A stretch of DNA of 64,000 nucleotides from Nicotiana tabacum (lineage: Eukaryota > Streptophyta > Magnoliopsida > Solanales > Solanaceae). Below are positions 13,040 through 25,693 of the stretch, in pieces (the first letter of the stretch is position 1; each line of letters starts with the position of its first letter). The position numbers and the translations under genes were made by a program. The notes beneath the pieces were generated by a model that saw only the letters and a list, made by a program, of their open reading frames with translations, was not told the DNA's origin and ran no database searches. The stretch covers positions 58,834,419 through 58,898,418 of the forward strand of contig NC_134095.1 of assembly GCF_000715075.1 (NCBI RefSeq), given 5' to 3'.

Positions 13040-13053
13040 AAAGGGGGGAATGA
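13040..13053 (+). promoter_or_regulatory. polypurine tract of the inner element
   Basis: AAAGGGGGGAATGA directly abuts the 3' LTR start, as expected for the plus-strand primer. The same core is found twice more inside the interior. Confidence 0.9.
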
Positions 13054-15054
13054 TGTTACACCCCATATTTTCATACTTATAAGTACGCCATAAGTAAATT
13101 GACGAAGGCTCGAAAATGAGATATTACATCCCATATTTTTTGTACGTTAAAGTGTCGTCGTAAGTTAATCGACGTAAGTTTGGGAATGAGATTATTCTAA
13201 GATTATAAGCACTATGCTATTTCAAATAAGTGATGATTAAATTTGTGAAGGTGAGAGGGTAAGCAAATCAAAGAAAATGAATTTCGTCAAAGTTTGACAA
13301 TTTGGGATAAAAACGGTCCAAACTATAATACCCCGTATATATGGACTAGTACCATACAAAGTACCACATGACCATGATAGTAAGGTGTATATAGTATGTT
13401 AAAAGTGAGTAGTATTTTAAGTAATTTAAGGTAATTCTTAATTATGCGAATAATTAATTAGTGGAGAAAATTAACAAGTTAAGTAAGGATTAATGTGTAA
13501 TTAATTAAAATGTTGGATAAGGCCTAAAGAGCCTCACGTCGCAGCCCAAGGACACCTTGATGATGAGTCTTAAATCACAAGACTAGGTGGCATGTGTTAG
13601 GAAAGTTTGGTGGCTAGGTCATTATCTAAGTGGGGCCCACACCCACCAAGGTTTAAAACCCTCTCTAGTTCACTTAAAGAGATTGAATATCTCTACAATA
13701 TGAAGATGAAGGATTCAGCCAATTCATATAAGGATCTATATGGTAGTAACGTGGTTTTGTTGAGGCAAAAATTCAAACGAAACTTCTTAGTATAATAGCA
13801 ATGGGGTTTTACGATTTTAAGGGAGTACGGTACAATCTTTTTCAAAAAATATCATACGGATTTTCCCCTAATTCGATCCGCCATTATGTATTATCGCAAT
13901 TTACATGTGTTAGATGGATTATCAAGAGAATCGGCTCAGGTATGTTAAGGTCATCCCTTCTTTCTTTCGGCATGATCCGTGCGATACAAATGAAACGAGC
14001 AAATTTACAATTTTCATACATGACTGTATTCATAGAAATATTAGAGATGCTTATGTTCTTGAATTCCCATATGTTTTATTATTCTATCGTCTATTCATGG
14101 GTCTCAAAAATACGTAAGTTGGTAAAGTTTATTTCATGATATTAATCAGAGGCATAATGGTCTTATGACGTACCGAGAGATTTTATTAACATATTTCATA
14201 TGCATTTCATGCATTTATACATGCACATTGACCCATGACAAGATGGCGTTATTTCATGCATTTATACATATACATTGACCCATGACCAGATGGCATTATA
14301 TACACGTATATATGTATATTATATGTATATGGGATATGGGAAAAGGTTATGGTGTTATATACGCACCACCACCTGATCAGCTGGTATACGTTGATGATTT
14401 GCCCATAGTGGCCGAGATGATATGACGGGATGCCGTCAGAGGCTTGATGATGTTATGAACACATACACCATGTATGATATGACATTTATACGCATATGCA
14501 TGACATTATAAAAAAAGAAATTATTTACAGAGTTATGCAAACGTACATGTCGAGTCTCTTACTCTATGTTTCTCTTATGTCTATTATTTACTGATTTTCA
14601 TTCCTTACATACTCGGTACATTATTTGTACTGACGTCCCTTTTTCCTGGGAAAGCTGCGTGTCATGCTCGCATGTCCAGATAGACAGGTCGAGAGCCCTC
14701 CAAGTAGGCTATCAGCTCAGCGAAAGATGTTAGTGCGCTCCATTACTTTGGAGTTGCTTGTTTGGTTAGTATGATTTAGATGTGTATTCTTAGAGGCTTG
14801 TAGACACATGTTATCTACGTAAAAGATTGTATGGCCTTGTAGGCCTATTTTCAGTGTACAAGTGGTTTTTTTGGCCTTATAGGTCCATATGTCTTATGTA
14901 TAAGTGGGTTTCACATGTTGTATTTTACTTATCTCACGACAAACTTCTAGCTCAGTTATGCATGATAGTATGACATGAAAAGATATGTTATGTTGGTACT
15001 CGATTGGGTAAAGTACCGGGTGCCCATCACAGTCCATCGATTTGGGTCGTGACA
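13054..15054 (+). repeat. 3' LTR of the inner element
   Basis: 2001 bp, co-linear with the 5' LTR. It contains a local duplication of the ATTTCATGCATTTATACAT segment (about 14208 and 14250) not seen in the partner. It ends GGGTCGTGACA followed by the TSD TATAA. Confidence 0.92.
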
Positions 15055-15059
15055 TATAA

Positions 15060-16688
15060 TTTCCACTGCAGTTCACAGCCTGGTCTCAACACATCAAATC
15101 ATATGAAATCACGAGGGTTCCTCCCTCAACTCTGAATCACAAGTATGGTACACATCAAACCAGCTGGAAACTCTACTAGATCAGTTCTATCATAATTTAC
15201 AACAAGTGCTGGCTCCCACACTGATAGAGCATAAACATCACGGCTCGTAACCAAAAATACTCATAAATCACATCAAGCCTACTGAAGAGGAAAACAGGAA
15301 TTTACTACTAGTCTCATAACTCTCAACAAGGCCTAGAAATAGACGATAGGCATGGCTATCCCCCTCTTGGGTGCCTTTTACTTGCCTGAATACCTCGCTG
15401 TGGAACATCATCCTGAAGTTTGGGACAATCTCTCACCATATGGCTAATATCTCCACACTCAAAGCAACCTCGCTACTAACGTAGTTGTGGGAACTGTGCG
15501 GTACGGCTACTCCAAGACCCATGAACACCTGAATCACTATGCGAAGCCTGAAGTGCGAACTGAACTAGTTGACCCACAAAACCTCTACCATGTCGCACCC
15601 TGCCTCCAAAATAAGGAAAAGCATATCTCCTCGGTCTACGGGGTCTCCTCGCCTCCTCAAACTCTCTATCCTGATCTCGTCTGCCCTCTCTCTCATGGCC
15701 CCACCTATCCTCTCTCTCTTGGCCTTACCTAACCTCTCTCTCCTCCTTCTCTCTAGCCAGCATGCCCTCCATTTTCCTAGCAATGCTCACGGTCTGCTGA
15801 TACAAAATATCTATCTCCAACTCCCAGGCATGCTAATCCTAATGCTGGGATGGAGTCCCTCAATAAACCGGCAGACACTCTCCCGAAAAGTAGAAACCAA
15901 AGTTGGCACATGCTGGCCAAATCACTGAATCTGATGGTGTACTCTGATACTGAGATAGTGCCCTGGCGTAGTTGCTCAAACTCCGTGTTCCATGCATCCC
16001 GAAGGGACTGAGGTACGAACTCTCTCAGGAACATCTCTGAAAACTAAACCCATGTAAGTGAAACTGACTCGGCCGAACTACCCATCTCATATGCCCGCCA
16101 CCACTGATAAGCTGCTCCCCTAAGCTAGAACGTAGTAAAAGCAACCCCACTCAACTCAACAATACCCATAGTATGGTGAATGCGATGGCACTCCTCTAGA
16201 AAACCCTATTCACTCTTCGAAGCCAAACCACAGAATGTAGGAGGGTCGTACTTCTTGTACCTCTCAAGCCTAAGCTGCTCTTCTTCAGATGATGCTGCCC
16301 TGACTACGGGCTGAGCTGAAACCACAGGCTGCGCCACCCTGATGCCAGGAAACTGACCAACATGAACTTGCTGCTCTGGAGTGTGGGCGGTGGGAGTCTG
16401 AGTCCCTCCCCCGGTCTATGAAGTAGTTGGTGCAACCCGAATCAACCCCGTCTGAGCCAATGTACCAAACATGCTCAGGAACTGTGCTAAGGTCTCCTGA
16501 AGTCTAGGGGTAACAGCAAGCGCCTCCGTTACCTGCCCCTTAACTGGAGCTACTGGCAGCTCCTCAACAACTGCTCTGGTAGGTACTCGAGCAATGGAAC
16601 ATACTCCTCGCCGGCCTCTGTCTCTGCCTCCAGCGACCCCTGCTCCGGGAGCAACGTCATTGATAACTGCAGCACGTATCCTCACCAT
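15060..16688 (-). pseudogene. gag, with protease-region remnant, of the outer element
   Basis: The minus-strand ATG at 16688 opens a basic, Gly/Arg-rich N-terminus (MVRIRAAVINDVAPGAG). Next come the gypsy gag core, visible in pieces as RLERYKKYDPPTF, AYQWWRAYEM, FLREFVPQSLRDAWNTEF and FEQLRQGTISVSEYTIRFSD (about 16290-15900), a charged Arg/Glu stretch, and a CCHC zinc knuckle GCFECGDISHMVRDCPKLQ at 15470-15414. In intact relatives this protein forms the virus-like particle and packages the RNA. Stop codons near 16418, 16212 and 16040 and several frameshifts break it. Between about 15400 and 15060 the protease region is not recognisable. The nested element then interrupts it, and no RT or integrase reappears at 6205 on the far side. 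Confidence 0.82.
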
Positions 16689-16873
16689 CTGTGAGAGAAT
16701 GGAATGATAATAGTTCAGACACCGAGATCAATAAGCTCGCACGATAGGAATGAAAGAAGTGAGATTGTTCTAATAGTTTTGTAGCCTCTCGAAGATAAGT
16801 ATATATGTCTCCATACCGATCCACAAGCCTCTACTAAACTCGCATATGACTCGTAGCACCTATGAACCTAGAG

Positions 16874-16885
16874 TAGTAATACCAA
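16874..16885 (-). promoter_or_regulatory. degenerate primer-binding site of the outer element
   Basis: The minus strand reads TGGTATTACTAC three bases after the LTR end. The first six bases match the initiator tRNA-Met site TGGTATCAGAGC and the rest has drifted, so it is probably no longer functional. Confidence 0.65.
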
Positions 16886-16888
16886 CTT

Positions 16889-19800
16889 GTCACGACCCAA
16901 TTTCCCCTCCGTTGGGTTTCGTGATGGCACCTAGTCAAAAGACTAGGTAAGCCTAATATTTAGGGAATAACAACAATAAATAATAACATCTAAAATTCTT
17001 CTAGAATGAATCCTTTATACAATGAACATATTCCCAAAACCTGGTAGTACAAGTCATAAGCTCTACAGAGTTAACTACCATTTCTATATAAACTATATGG
17101 ACAAGAGTGAAAACAGTTGAATACAAGTAAGAAGGTGACTCTGAAGCCTGCGAACGCGGCAACAGGTTTACCTTGAGTTTCCTCAGCAATGATCCACACA
17201 ACTACTAACAATCGATACCTGGGATCTGCACAACAAAAATGTGCAGAAGAGTAGTATGAGCACACCACGGCAGTGCCCAATAAGTATTAAGACTAACCTC
17301 GGTGGAGTAATGACGAGGAACAGTCAAGACACCTACCGATATAATAAACTGTACAAATATAAGCATAGCAACAACGGAACATGATGTATATATAAAGACT
17401 ACACAATATGGCTAACAATACAACAATCACAATAAGGGGAAAAAATAGCAAGTAACCGCGGAAATACCATAATAATGACATAGAAGAGCGAGCAAAATCA
17501 CAAATACAGTAAAGGCAAGCAATAACTCAGAACCTACGACAGTGTTCACATCAGGTCTTAGCCAACAAACTCCACGAAGTACCGAACCTCGGACAAACTT
17601 ACAGGTCACGGGTCCCAATACCTGAACCCTAACACTTGGCATCCTGTGCCCCCATCACACCTCATGGTCATGCTGGCAACTCACGTGCTAACTAGAGCTA
17701 CTCCCACATATATGACAAGTAAACGAGGGTGTACATCTATACTCAGTAATATCAGGAGAACTTCATATCCAATGGGAGTGTTCAACTACATGTTTGCTTG
17801 TGCAAGTGCTCTAACATAGTTCCTACCAGCTAATAAGCATAAGGAAAAGAACAGACAACACGTTCTCATAACTTTCACGAGATAAAACTCATACAGGTAA
17901 GCGTACCACAACACAATATCAAACAGCAAGAATGCCTCCGGGCCATCAAAAATCATCACAATCAATACCTGACATAGCCCACCTTGTCTCGTCACGTGTG
18001 CAACAATAATATAGTAAGTGCCCGCCTTGTTTCTCCACACGTATATCATAATGTTCCCACCTTGTCTCGCCAGATGCGCAACCCACATATAAGCATATAT
18101 ATATCCCGCCTTGTCATGCCGCATGTGTAATATATCAATAGTAGCATTAGCACGGCAGAAACCTCGTGCAACCCCATAACAACAACCGCACGGCAGAAAC
18201 CTCGTGCACCAACACAACCAGCATAACAACAACAATGACAGTAATACAAAATATAGCGAGTGAATCCACTCCAAAACTTTAAATCACAAGGGAATGGTAA
18301 AACCAGTCACAAGGAATAACCACAGTAAGGAAGTGAAAGTCATAAAGGGGACAATTCAACGAAGGGGAAAACTAACATGTAGTAACGATCAATAACAAAG
18401 AAATCAGCATAGTCCAGTAGTTCCAAATAAAGGCAAGTCAACGAAGATATAGGTTATCTAAACTCCCTTTTTTAAAGGTTAAAAAGTTACGATAATATTC
18501 GACAATTCAATTAAGGAAAGGTAATCTTAGCTTCACTTAAGACTAGACAATTATAGGAAGGATGATAATAAATCTCAAATAACACAGGCAGTTATGAAAA
18601 GGTAGCATGGCAATAAGAGAAACGAAATTCTTTAGTTAAATCAAATAGGATGACAATTAGGGAATAAGAGTGAATCATGAAGCAATTAATTCAAATTAAG
18701 CATGTAGAGACGGAACTAATAAGCAGGAACTTAGTCATATCAAGAATAACTTTATACATGGTGAATATAAGAAGCTAAGAACCCTAAAAGGCCAATTCCC
18801 CACAAATAAGTCCGAGTACACACTCGTCACCTCGCGTACGCGAACTACAATCAATATAGCAGACTCAAATCCTAAGGGCCCACACAAGGTTAGGCAAGAT
18901 ACTTACCTCAAAGACGACAGACCGATACTCTAAAATGTACTTCTCGGGTGAAAAGACCTTCGGATGGCTCAAATCTAACCAAATTAACTTCAAAGCACAA
19001 ATAAAATACACAAGAGACTATTCCAGATCATAAAATCTCAACTTTTAACAAAATCTAAAAATCGATCCAAAAGTCGACCCCCGGATCCGCACCTCAGAAC
19101 CCGACAAATATTATAAAATCTGAATACCCATCCCAGTATGAGTTCAATTATACAAAATATTATCAAATTCTGATACCATTTGGTCCCTCAAATCATGATT
19201 TTTTTTATTTTAGGGAATTTTCTTCAAAAATCCACATTTTCCTCAACCCAAAACACAAATTAAAATTTAAAAATGATGATAGATTCATGGAATATGTTAG
19301 ATTCTAGGTGAAGAACACTTACCCAATCGATTTGCTTGAAAACCCCCCTAAAGAAGCTCCGAAATCCGAAGTTCAAAACTCAAAATATGAAGAAAATGGC
19401 TAACCCTCGATATAAAAGGATTCTGCCAGAACTTCTGCATCTACGGTCAAGAAATCGCATCTGTGGGACCGCATTTGCAAGAAAGAGTCCGCATATGCAA
19501 ACTTTGGCTACTTGGCCTAGGACCGCATCTGCGGAAATTCAACCGCACCAGCGGCACCGCAGGAGCGAAAAGTGGAGTCGCAGAAGCAAAAAATTACCCA
19601 GGCATTCATGACCGCAGAAGCGGTCGGGCTCACGTAGAAGCGAAGTCGCACCTACGCTCTAAGGTCTCAGGTGCGAAAACACCAGAACCAAACCTGTTCC
19701 AAAACCATGCAAAACATCTAAAACTCATCCGAAACACACCGAGGCCCTCGGGACCCCGTCTAAACATATAAACAAGTTCTATAACAAAAAATGGACTCAA

Positions 19801-20364
19801 TCGAAGTCTCAAATCATATCAAACAATGCCGGAAATACGCATCGCGCCAAGAATCAAACTATGAGCTTCCAAATCTTCCAACTTTGAAAAACTCATGCCG
19901 AACCCAATCAAATCAACTCGGAATGACGCCAAATTTTGCAGACAAGTCCAAAATGACATAACAGAGCTACTCCAACTCTCGGAATCGCATTCTGACCCTG
20001 ATATCACAAAAGTCAACTATGGGTCAAACTTCTCTATTTTCCAACTTTCACCGAAACGCTTCAATTTACCCTACGGACCTCCAAATCAGAATCCGGACGC
20101 ATGCCTAAGATCTAAATCACAATACGAAGCTGTTGAAATCATCCAAAACCTATTCCAGACCTATTTATTCAAAAGTCCAATTCCAGTCAAATTTTCACCG
20201 CTTAAGCTTCTGAAACTAGATTTCTTCTCCCAATTCGACTCTGAATCATCCTTTAACTGAATTCAACCATGCACGCAAGTCGATATCCATATTATGAAGT
20301 TGTTCCAGACCGTACTCCGCTGAACGGAGTTTAAATTTCCAAAACGACTGACCGGGTCGTTACA
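16889..20364 (-). repeat. 5' LTR of the outer element
   Basis: 3476 bp. On the minus strand it starts TGTAACGACCCGG and ends GTCGTGACA. It lacks the long AT array and the tandem duplication of its partner. It retains the CpG-rich palindrome cluster at about 19435-19690. TSD TGACG follows at 20365-20369. Confidence 0.9.
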
Positions 20365-20369
20365 TGACG

Positions 20370-21335
20370 CCTGCAAACTCTACTATAGATGCAGCTAACT
20401 AGCCCGATAATCCCACTGATTTAGATGATCTCATTATGCTAGTCCTTATAAATCAACTTCAGTGGCTAGAATTATTATTTTCGCTATGAAGAAGCATGCT
20501 ATGGCCCCAAATAAAAAGAGTCATGCTCTCCCGGACGACTATGCTATAGAGCACCGTGTAATAAAGAAACAACGAGATAGGAATGATCCTGATACTATGA
20601 GAAGTCGGGAGGGCATGTTCCTTATGCTGACAGATAGACTAAGGCACGAGATGTGAGACCCATTAATGAAACATGACTTTGTATATATAAAATTTAACCT
20701 GTATTTTCTTCTGTAAATATTTTTCGATGATGAATATATTGGATCTTTTAAGGAGTCATTGATGGATTCTTTTTAGGCTATGGCATACATTGATGGCTTA
20801 TTTTTTACTTACTTGTAACCAAGAGTATCATTCTTACAAATATAAATAATAGTAGACTAGTAAAAAAATATAATATACCAATAATTAACGTATATAAAAA
20901 ATTAGCAGAAAGAAGCCATACCTTAAAAAAATACACATTACAACCAATAATACATAATTAAGTTAAAGTCTAAACACTACGTAATACGTAAATAGCAACT
21001 TACATAAACAATATAATCAAGGCAGTTGCTATTGATTGTTCTCTTATTCAACTTCTTTCAGTTTTTCTTTTAACATCTCAACCTCTTTTCCATATTGTAA
21101 TATTTTTCTTTAAGTTTCTAGATCTTCTTTTCGTTCTCTCCGATATATTTCTAAAGTTCTTGCGTCACTGACTTGTAGTATTTATATTGAAAGGATTCAT
21201 CGTACCACTCTTCAAAACTAATTGATCTTCTACCTATATATATGCATCAAACAAAACGACAATCAATATCGGACAACTTAACACAAAAGTATTGATCGAT
21301 TTGTATACCGTCTTTTACTCTAATCTTAACATAAT
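20370..21335. other. unassigned region with two weak coding-like pieces
   Basis: A 64-codon plus-strand frame (20462-20656, non-ATG start) ends in a charged segment, KKQRDRNDPDTMRSREGMF; I do not recognise it. On the minus strand, about 21245-21040, the translation reads GRRSISFEEWYDESFQYKYY and then a Lys/Glu-rich coiled-coil-like tail interrupted by stops; it too is unrecognised and may be a decayed exon. The remainder is AT-rich with no RNA gene visible. Confidence 0.35.
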
Positions 21336-24300
21336 TGTCACACCTCCTTTTTTAACCCCCGGAAGGGAGTATATATGAGAGTTTTTTTCAACTTAAAGTG
21401 ACAATCGAAACGGGATTATTTTATTAAAAATTCAGAGTCACCACTTGGGATAATTTATGGTGTCCCATGTCACAGGTTTTAAATCCCGAATCGAGGAAAG
21501 ATTGATTCTGTATTATAGTCTGCGAACACAGAAATCCAGGTAAGGAATTCTGTTAACCCGGGAGAAGGTGTTAGGCATTCCCGAGTTCCGTGGTTCTAGC
21601 ACGGTCGCTCAACTGTTATTATTGGCATATTTATCTAATTTTAAAAATAAAAAAAAACTTTTGAACCTATGTGCATTTTAACTTTAAACCGCTTTAAATT
21701 ATTTAAGGAAGATTCAACGTTATTTAAAACACGTCTTTGGATCACGCCACATGAAGTGCACCCGCGATCCGCGGCATATTTTATTTATCGTTGTTAGGAT
21801 TTGGATTTGGGCCACATGAAATGCACACCCGAGTTTAGGAAGATAAATTATTGAAACAACGCGCCTAAAGCAACTACGTGTTTGCAACTTTGCAAGGGCC
21901 ATGGAAAATTTGCTAAATGGCGCGCCTCGATTTCTAAGGATAAAAACATTAAATGAGGACCATGGGTTTTGGGATTTTATTTGGTATGGCACGCCTTACA
22001 TTATTCCAAAGGGGCTTTACTCAACTAAAATAAACTACGGATGTTTATAAGTTGATTAATTCTCCTAATAGCTAATAAAGATTCTCCACACACAAGTTAG
22101 TAACTACAGTTTGAAAGCTACAAATTCACTAGTAAATTAATGCATGCTCCCAGCCATATGATGTATTACGCAAAGGAATGTATCTGCAAACCAATACTTA
22201 TTCAGAGGTTAAAGAACTTAAATAGTATGAACAGATTTGAACTTTAACATAGCAATACACGACATTCTATTTAGTATATGTAACTAGCCAAAAGGATTTC
22301 CAGAAGCAAGCCATTAGTTAGCAGATCGATAAATTGTGCGGAGCTTGGCAATTAAAAGTCGAGATTAACTGATTATGATCAAATGATCATCCCTTCCTCC
22401 GAAATTTATATTGCTAGTAAGATCTTACTAATTGAGGGAAAAGTTACTATTTTTACATGTCAGTGATAGGGTTCTGCAATCATTCTCAAAATTTAACTTC
22501 ATTTTTGCATTGAAACCAAAAAGAAAAATCTCAATCAATATTAAAACAAGCTAATGCACTATCCCAACGATTGCGTCTAACGCGTGACTTGACCCAAAAT
22601 ATTAACGAGATTCTATCTAAAATGTTTTAAGTAACAGACATCGAACAAAGCAATCCAACTTTCCATGAACTTATAGGAAAAAATGACAAAAGAGCTTAAA
22701 TCCAACGGATTTCATTGTTCTTCAACTCAATTATACTTTCATACTTTCTGCTATTAGAATATTAGTATCAACATCTCATCAAATCTACTGCTACTCATAA
22801 TATTAAGAATCCAAAGGCAATCACACGAGAATAAGTGAGGAAGTAAAGCATCAATAACATTGGAGATGGACATTATGGACGCAACATACAATCAGTACTT
22901 CAAATTAATAACTTAACTGGAGCACACAAAGTTATAGTTACATACCAATCTATCAGAAATCAGTCTGAAATCCAAAGACCAAATAAAGGCCAAGGGCAAT
23001 CAAGCATAAAAATCAGCTACAACTCAGCGAGTGTTTAACAGCATTAAACAGTCCTAAATTTCACAATTCACAGCACAGTCCTACTTATACACACCATAAT
23101 AAATTGATTCATTATGCTAATTGAAACATTTTGAGGACTAAACATTATAAATATAAATGATACTAGACAACAAGAATAAGACTCATCATGGTCATTCCAT
23201 TTCAAATTCCAATTCTAGACTTCAAATACATTTAGATGATGTCCATAAGGCTGAGTAATACCTGGAAATGAGAATGAATAATGGTAAGATTCAGCAGTAG
23301 CAACAGAAATCAGCACATAGTAGAACCAATTGAGAAGTGAAATCAGCTCAAATCAGCAATGAACCAGTATTTCTAACAACAAATTTAAACCAGCTTTAAG
23401 AATATACCCGAAAAACTTTCAATCAACCAAAAACATCAATAGACCAACCAGAATGTTTCAGCACCAAAAAGTTTTCAGAAATTAACCAAGAGAATCCAAT
23501 GGAACATCACTTCTTTAACAGTTCTTTTTTTATTATTTTTTTTTTACTTCTGACTCTATTAAGCTTTCTTTCTATCTTTGTAATCTTTCAATCCTAAATC
23601 TCTTTTGTATTCTTTCAGAGTTTTTTTTCAGAATCTTCTTATATGAACTCAGTCTATCTATGAACTCCTTCCATCTCTTTTTACTCTATCTTTTCAATAT
23701 TTCAGAGTCTTCCTATGTGTATATGAACTCAGTGCCTATCTCTCTCTATGTGTGTTGATTTTCAGCCCCTTTAAATAGGCATTCAGCTTAGTGCCTTCTC
23801 CATTACCAATTCACCTTTTCATTTCTTAATTGTCCACTTAACCTAGTTAGTGTAATTCTAATCCTACCACTATTGAGAAGCTTCTCAATTAGGTGAATAC
23901 CCTTTTTATTAAACAATCTCCAATATTACCTTAAGTTTCTATTTTTAACAATATCTTAAGTTCTGAATTATCACAATCTCAACAACAGTAAGTAAAAGAA
24001 ACTGAGACTTTCAGCTGGATTGAAATTCAATGAAATTCAAAAATAGTTGTTAAATCATGTTAAACCATGGAATTTTCAAAAATTGTCTTGAAACAGGAGC
24101 TAATGCAGAGGATAGACTATCCTTCTAATCTCAAAGCTTTCAGTTTCAGAATTAATTCACAAACATAATCAATGAAACCTAACAGAAGGGGGAAAATCCT
24201 ACGAATTTGAAACCAAATTACAACCAAACCTTAGGAAACTAATTGTTATTAACAATAAGTTAAATGAACATAAATACCAGAGAAACAAATTGAACTCCCA

Positions 24301-25688
24301 ATTCAAGTAAAAAAAAAATAAACAAAACTCAATTACAACCTGAAACTAGAATAAACGAAATTTAAACCAACTCTAAACTATCAGTTAAGGCAAGATTAAA
24401 TTACCACATTTATTTTAATCAGAAGCCAAATTGAGACTATGAACTAGGAAATCATCAAGTCATTCAGTAAACAGACACACAAAACATAATAAGTGATTAA
24501 GCCTAGAATAGAATGAACGAACGAAAACAAACACACGAATTTCTGGCTTGGCAAAAACTTAGTCGATTTTCGACTGATTTAAACCAAGAGAAGAAGTGAA
24601 GAGAAAAAAAAGAAAGTAAAAAGGAAAGAATAAACTTACCAATCTGGTTCGAACTTGACTGACCTTGATTCGATCCCCAAATAGCGTCAATCGCTTGTTC
24701 TTTGCTAAGAACAAACGACCAACGTCATTTGGAGATTGAATCGACAAGAACACTGAAGAGACGTTAGAGGAAAATCTGTGCATGCGAAATTCCGACTGAA
24801 CTCCTAAAGCTCGAACCCTGATCCTAAAATTTGACGAGCTCTGGCCTCATTCGAAGGGTACAAGGTGGGGGTTTGGAAAGAGGGGAGTGAGGGGGTCATG
24901 GGGTGTCATTTTGATGGTGGTTAGAGGGGGTGCCGCCGGGTTTTAGGGCTGTGGAAAAGGGTGGCGGCTAGGGTTTTGGGAGGGGTGTTCTCTGAGTGAG
25001 AGAGATGAGTGACCGAGGGGGTTCTGAGGGGTGGGGTCGTTTTTGGTTATTTTATTAAAATCGGGGAATCGATCTTGGCCGTTAGATCAAAAAGGATCGA
25101 TGGCTCAGATCATTCCGTAGTTCAGAAACGACGCCGTTTAGATTTGGGAAGATTGGACTGGGTATGAATTGGGTTTAGGTCTGGTTTGTGGGCATTTTGG
25201 TTGGGTACAGGGTATTTGGTTTGGGCCTCTTGAAGTAATATTGAATTTGGCCTGATTTTGATTTCCATTCTTTTCCTTTTCTATTTATTTCCAAACTATT
25301 TTTCAAAATTAAAACTAAAATCCTAAATTAAATTATAAAAACCCAAATTAACTTTAAAAATACTAATTAACTTTAAATAATACTTATTACAAATAATTAA
25401 ATACCAAATTAAAAGAAAATCACAAAATTTTGACATTAAACATTCAAATGCAAAAAATACGTTATTTTTTGTGATTTTTCCATTTTGTAAAACAACAATT
25501 TACTAAATTAACCGAAAAAATGTTAAAAAAAAAATTAAATCCTAAGTGCAGATGCTATATTTTTGTATTTTTTAATGCATTTATAAAATTAAACATGCAC
25601 ACAAAAATATGCAAACAATCAGGAAAATCATACAGTAATTTCTAGAATAACACATAATTAAAGAAAAGACTAAAATCACGTGCTCACA
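21336..25688 (-). repeat. Ogre-like (Tat lineage) solo LTR
   Basis: 4353 bp. On the minus strand it starts TGTGAGCACGTGATTTTAG and ends AAGGAGGTGTGACA. ATAAT occurs directly before (21331-21335) and after (25689-25693), an exact TSD, and there is no interior, so this is a solo LTR left by LTR-LTR recombination. Near its 3' end it carries the Ogre-style block TGCCTAACACCTTC and, about 150 bp later, GTGGTGACTCTGAATT. Short reading frames inside look non-coding. Confidence 0.87.
23766..23782 (-). promoter_or_regulatory. TATA-like box in the Ogre-like LTR
   Basis: The minus strand reads GCCTATTTAAAGGGGCTG, followed by a pyrimidine-rich leader with CTCTCT runs. This is the most promoter-like spot in the LTR and is placed about 1.9 kb from the U3 start. 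Confidence 0.35.
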
Positions 25689-25693
25689 ATAAT

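Larger units (their letters stand above)
6211..15054 (+). mobile_element. Inner complete LTR element without coding capacity (LARD-like)
   Basis: Direct LTRs (6211-8173 and 13054-15054) share the start TGTTACACCCC and the end GGGTCGTGACA. TATAA flanks the unit at 6206-6210 and 15055-15059, a perfect 5 bp TSD, so this is a complete insertion into the outer element. A perfect 12-base initiator-Met primer site and a polypurine tract are both correctly placed. The 4.9 kb interior has no frame longer than about 100 codons and no gag or pol motif, so it would have needed proteins in trans. LTR divergence is about 9 percent by hand count over two samples of about 370 bp each. Confidence 0.92.
1754..20364 (-). 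mobile_element. Outer Ty3/gypsy element with giant LTRs, host of a nested insertion
   Basis: Two related direct LTRs (1754-5517 and 16889-20364) share ends TGTCACGACCC and their inner sequence. The five bases TGACG occur both at 1749-1753 and at 20365-20369, an exact TSD. On the minus strand the order is 5' LTR, primer site, gag, a pol-less remnant, polypurine tract, 3' LTR. A second element (6211-15054) sits inside. Without it the interior is only about 2.5 kb against more than 7 kb of LTR, so pol was deleted or never present. By eye the two LTRs differ by about 7-11 percent in sampled segments, implying an old insertion. Confidence 0.9.

Noticed and set aside
15569..15928. 119-codon plus-strand frame
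   Set aside because: It lies opposite the decayed gag; the minus strand has the recognisable gag and zinc-knuckle motifs.
17786..18274. 162-codon minus-strand frame in the 5' LTR
   Set aside because: It lies wholly in LTR sequence; the other LTR copy has a different, interrupted translation, and no domain is seen.
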